From Clostridiales bacterium (GTDB lineage: Bacteria > Bacillota_A > Clostridia > Christensenellales > Borkfalkiaceae): DNA of 7,112 bases. Location: positions 1-7,112 of the forward strand of contig SVHQ01000087.1 in the NCBI GenBank assembly GCA_015055785.1. The letters run 5' to 3'. Numbering within the stretch: position 1 is the stretch's first letter; each line of letters begins with the position of its first letter. The notes below the pieces were generated by a model, which saw nothing but the letters and a program-made list of their open reading frames with translations, was not told the DNA's origin and did not search any database. The translations under genes were made by a program, and so were the position numbers. Positions 6,248-7,112 of this stretch are shown in pieces.

Positions 6248-7112
6248 TTATTCAATACTACGCTCTATGCGCAACAATAAAATCTCTTCCGATTTTTGAA
6301 CACCTTTCATTGGTTCGTTTTGTAAAACTCGACGCGCTTGCCCAAGTAATATTGAAACGGCTTCTTTATCGCCGTTTAATGCGGAAAATGCCGCCAAAGC
6401 TCTTTTTGCGTCCACCGTTTCACCGCGCAAGTATTCTTTGCAAAATTCACTACTCTCTTGCGCCAGTTCCGCATTGCCTGTAATTGAATGCATATAAACA
6501 AGCTCCGTGGCTATTTTTGTCATCTCTAATTTAGGCAGATAAGCCTGTGCATTCACCAAACGATTCAAACAGTCAGCTGCCTTTTCGACGTCGTTCTTTT
6601 CAAGATAATAACGATAGCGAAGGTCGAGCATAATCGCAAATAATGGTTCGTCCTCGCAAAGTTGTGGCAGATTGAAATACAACGCTTCATCAATTTCCAA
6701 AAAGCTTTTGCCTTCATATAACTGACCCTGAATTTCCATGGCGGAAATCATCACGCGCTCTGTATCCGCGCCGTTTTTTAATCCGGAATATATCAATAAA
6801 TCGGTCTTACCGCTGCCATATTCCACGGGCAGCATATTCAGCACTTCTAAATATGCCATGTAGGGCAACATACCCAATAAAAAATAATTAACCTGCCCGA
6901 ACAGCATACAAAAGATTGCCGCAAGTAAAACCACAACCAAACACAAACCACCCGCAACCAAACCGCCGAGCGTATATTGCATAGCACGTTGTTGCATATT
7001 ACCACTCGATTTGGGAAGCACCTGCGTTTCATCGTCATCAAACGGAGAAGCTAAAGAAAATCTTTTTTTACCGTCCTTCATAACAAATCGAAAACAGAAC
7101 ATTTTAACGTAC
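6248..7112 (-). CDS. C-terminal part of a membrane protein resembling M50 (site-2-protease-type) metallopeptidases, 5' end outside window
   Basis: The frame is open to the window edge: three sense codons precede the ATG at 7102 and no ribosome binding site is visible, so that ATG is probably internal. Counting from it: a polar segment VMKDGKKRFSL (7-17), a hydrophobic span at about 44-68 beginning TLGGLVAGG, a second at about 70-91 ending LEVLNMLP, then GSGKTD (96-101), then about 180 mostly helical, soluble residues with TPR-like spacing and no recognised domain. GG at the start of one membrane span and N-x-LP-...-(T)D after the next match the layout of the second half of M50 proteases, where that Asp is the third zinc ligand; here Asp101 is followed by Leu rather than the usual Gly. 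The HExxH motif would lie upstream, outside the window. No sequence link to sugar metabolism is seen; it lies 77 bases before malQ on the same strand. The family call is a judgement from pattern, not certain. Confidence 0.6.
   Translation of the reverse strand, partial: YVKMFCFRFVMKDGKKRFSLASPFDDDETQVLPKSSGNMQQRAMQYTLGGLVAGGLCLVVVLLAAIFCMLFGQVNYFLLGMLPYMAYLEVLNMLPVEYGSGKTDLLIYSGLKNGADTERVMISAMEIQGQLYEGKSFLEIDEALYFNLPQLCEDEPLFAIMLDLRYRYYLEKNDVEKAADCLNRLVNAQAYLPKLEMTKIATELVYMHSITGNAELAQESSEFCKEYLRGETVDAKRALAAFSALNGDKEAVSILLGQARRVLQNEPMKGVQKSEEILLLRIERSIE

Overview
The window reads as one block of the chromosome of a low-to-moderate GC, Gram-positive-type bacterium, most likely a clostridial Bacillota. 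This rests on strong GGAGG-type Shine-Dalgarno sites, a lipoprotein-type sugar-binding protein, MalF and glycogen phosphorylase sequences of the style seen in clostridia, and an AT-rich intrinsic terminator. The lineage call is an inference from protein style; there is no rRNA or other marker gene here.

All five genes lie on the minus strand, so transcription runs from high to low coordinates. In that order they are: (1) 7112-6248, the C-terminal part of a membrane protein resembling M50 (site-2-protease-type) metallopeptidases, whose start lies beyond the window; (2) 6170-4647, malQ, a GH77 4-alpha-glucanotransferase; (3) 4568-2253, a GT35 glycogen/maltodextrin phosphorylase; (4) 2128-845, a MalE-like solute-binding lipoprotein; (5) 811-1, the N-terminal 270 residues of a MalF-like permease cut by the window edge. 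The gaps are short (77, 78, 124 and 33 bases), so no stretch of 300 bases lacks a gene. The many plus-strand open frames are shadows.

Genes 2-5 make a coherent maltodextrin/glycogen pathway. The lipoprotein captures malto-oligosaccharides outside the cell and the permease (with a MalG-like partner expected just beyond base 1) imports them. MalQ would re-equilibrate chain lengths, and the phosphorylase would release glucose-1-phosphate. A hairpin with a T-run, overlapped by a possible promoter, separates the enzyme pair from the transporter genes, so the two halves may be expressed at different levels.

The most notable observation is in MalQ. The otherwise well-kept active-site motif RIDHFR reads RIVHFR: the aspartate that acts as catalytic nucleophile in GH77 enzymes is a valine, codon GTC instead of GAC, one base away. 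The other two catalytic acids are present and the frame is intact. If the base is real, this enzyme should be inactive or nearly so as a transglycosidase. No undescribed multi-gene system was seen; the rest is ordinary carbohydrate metabolism.
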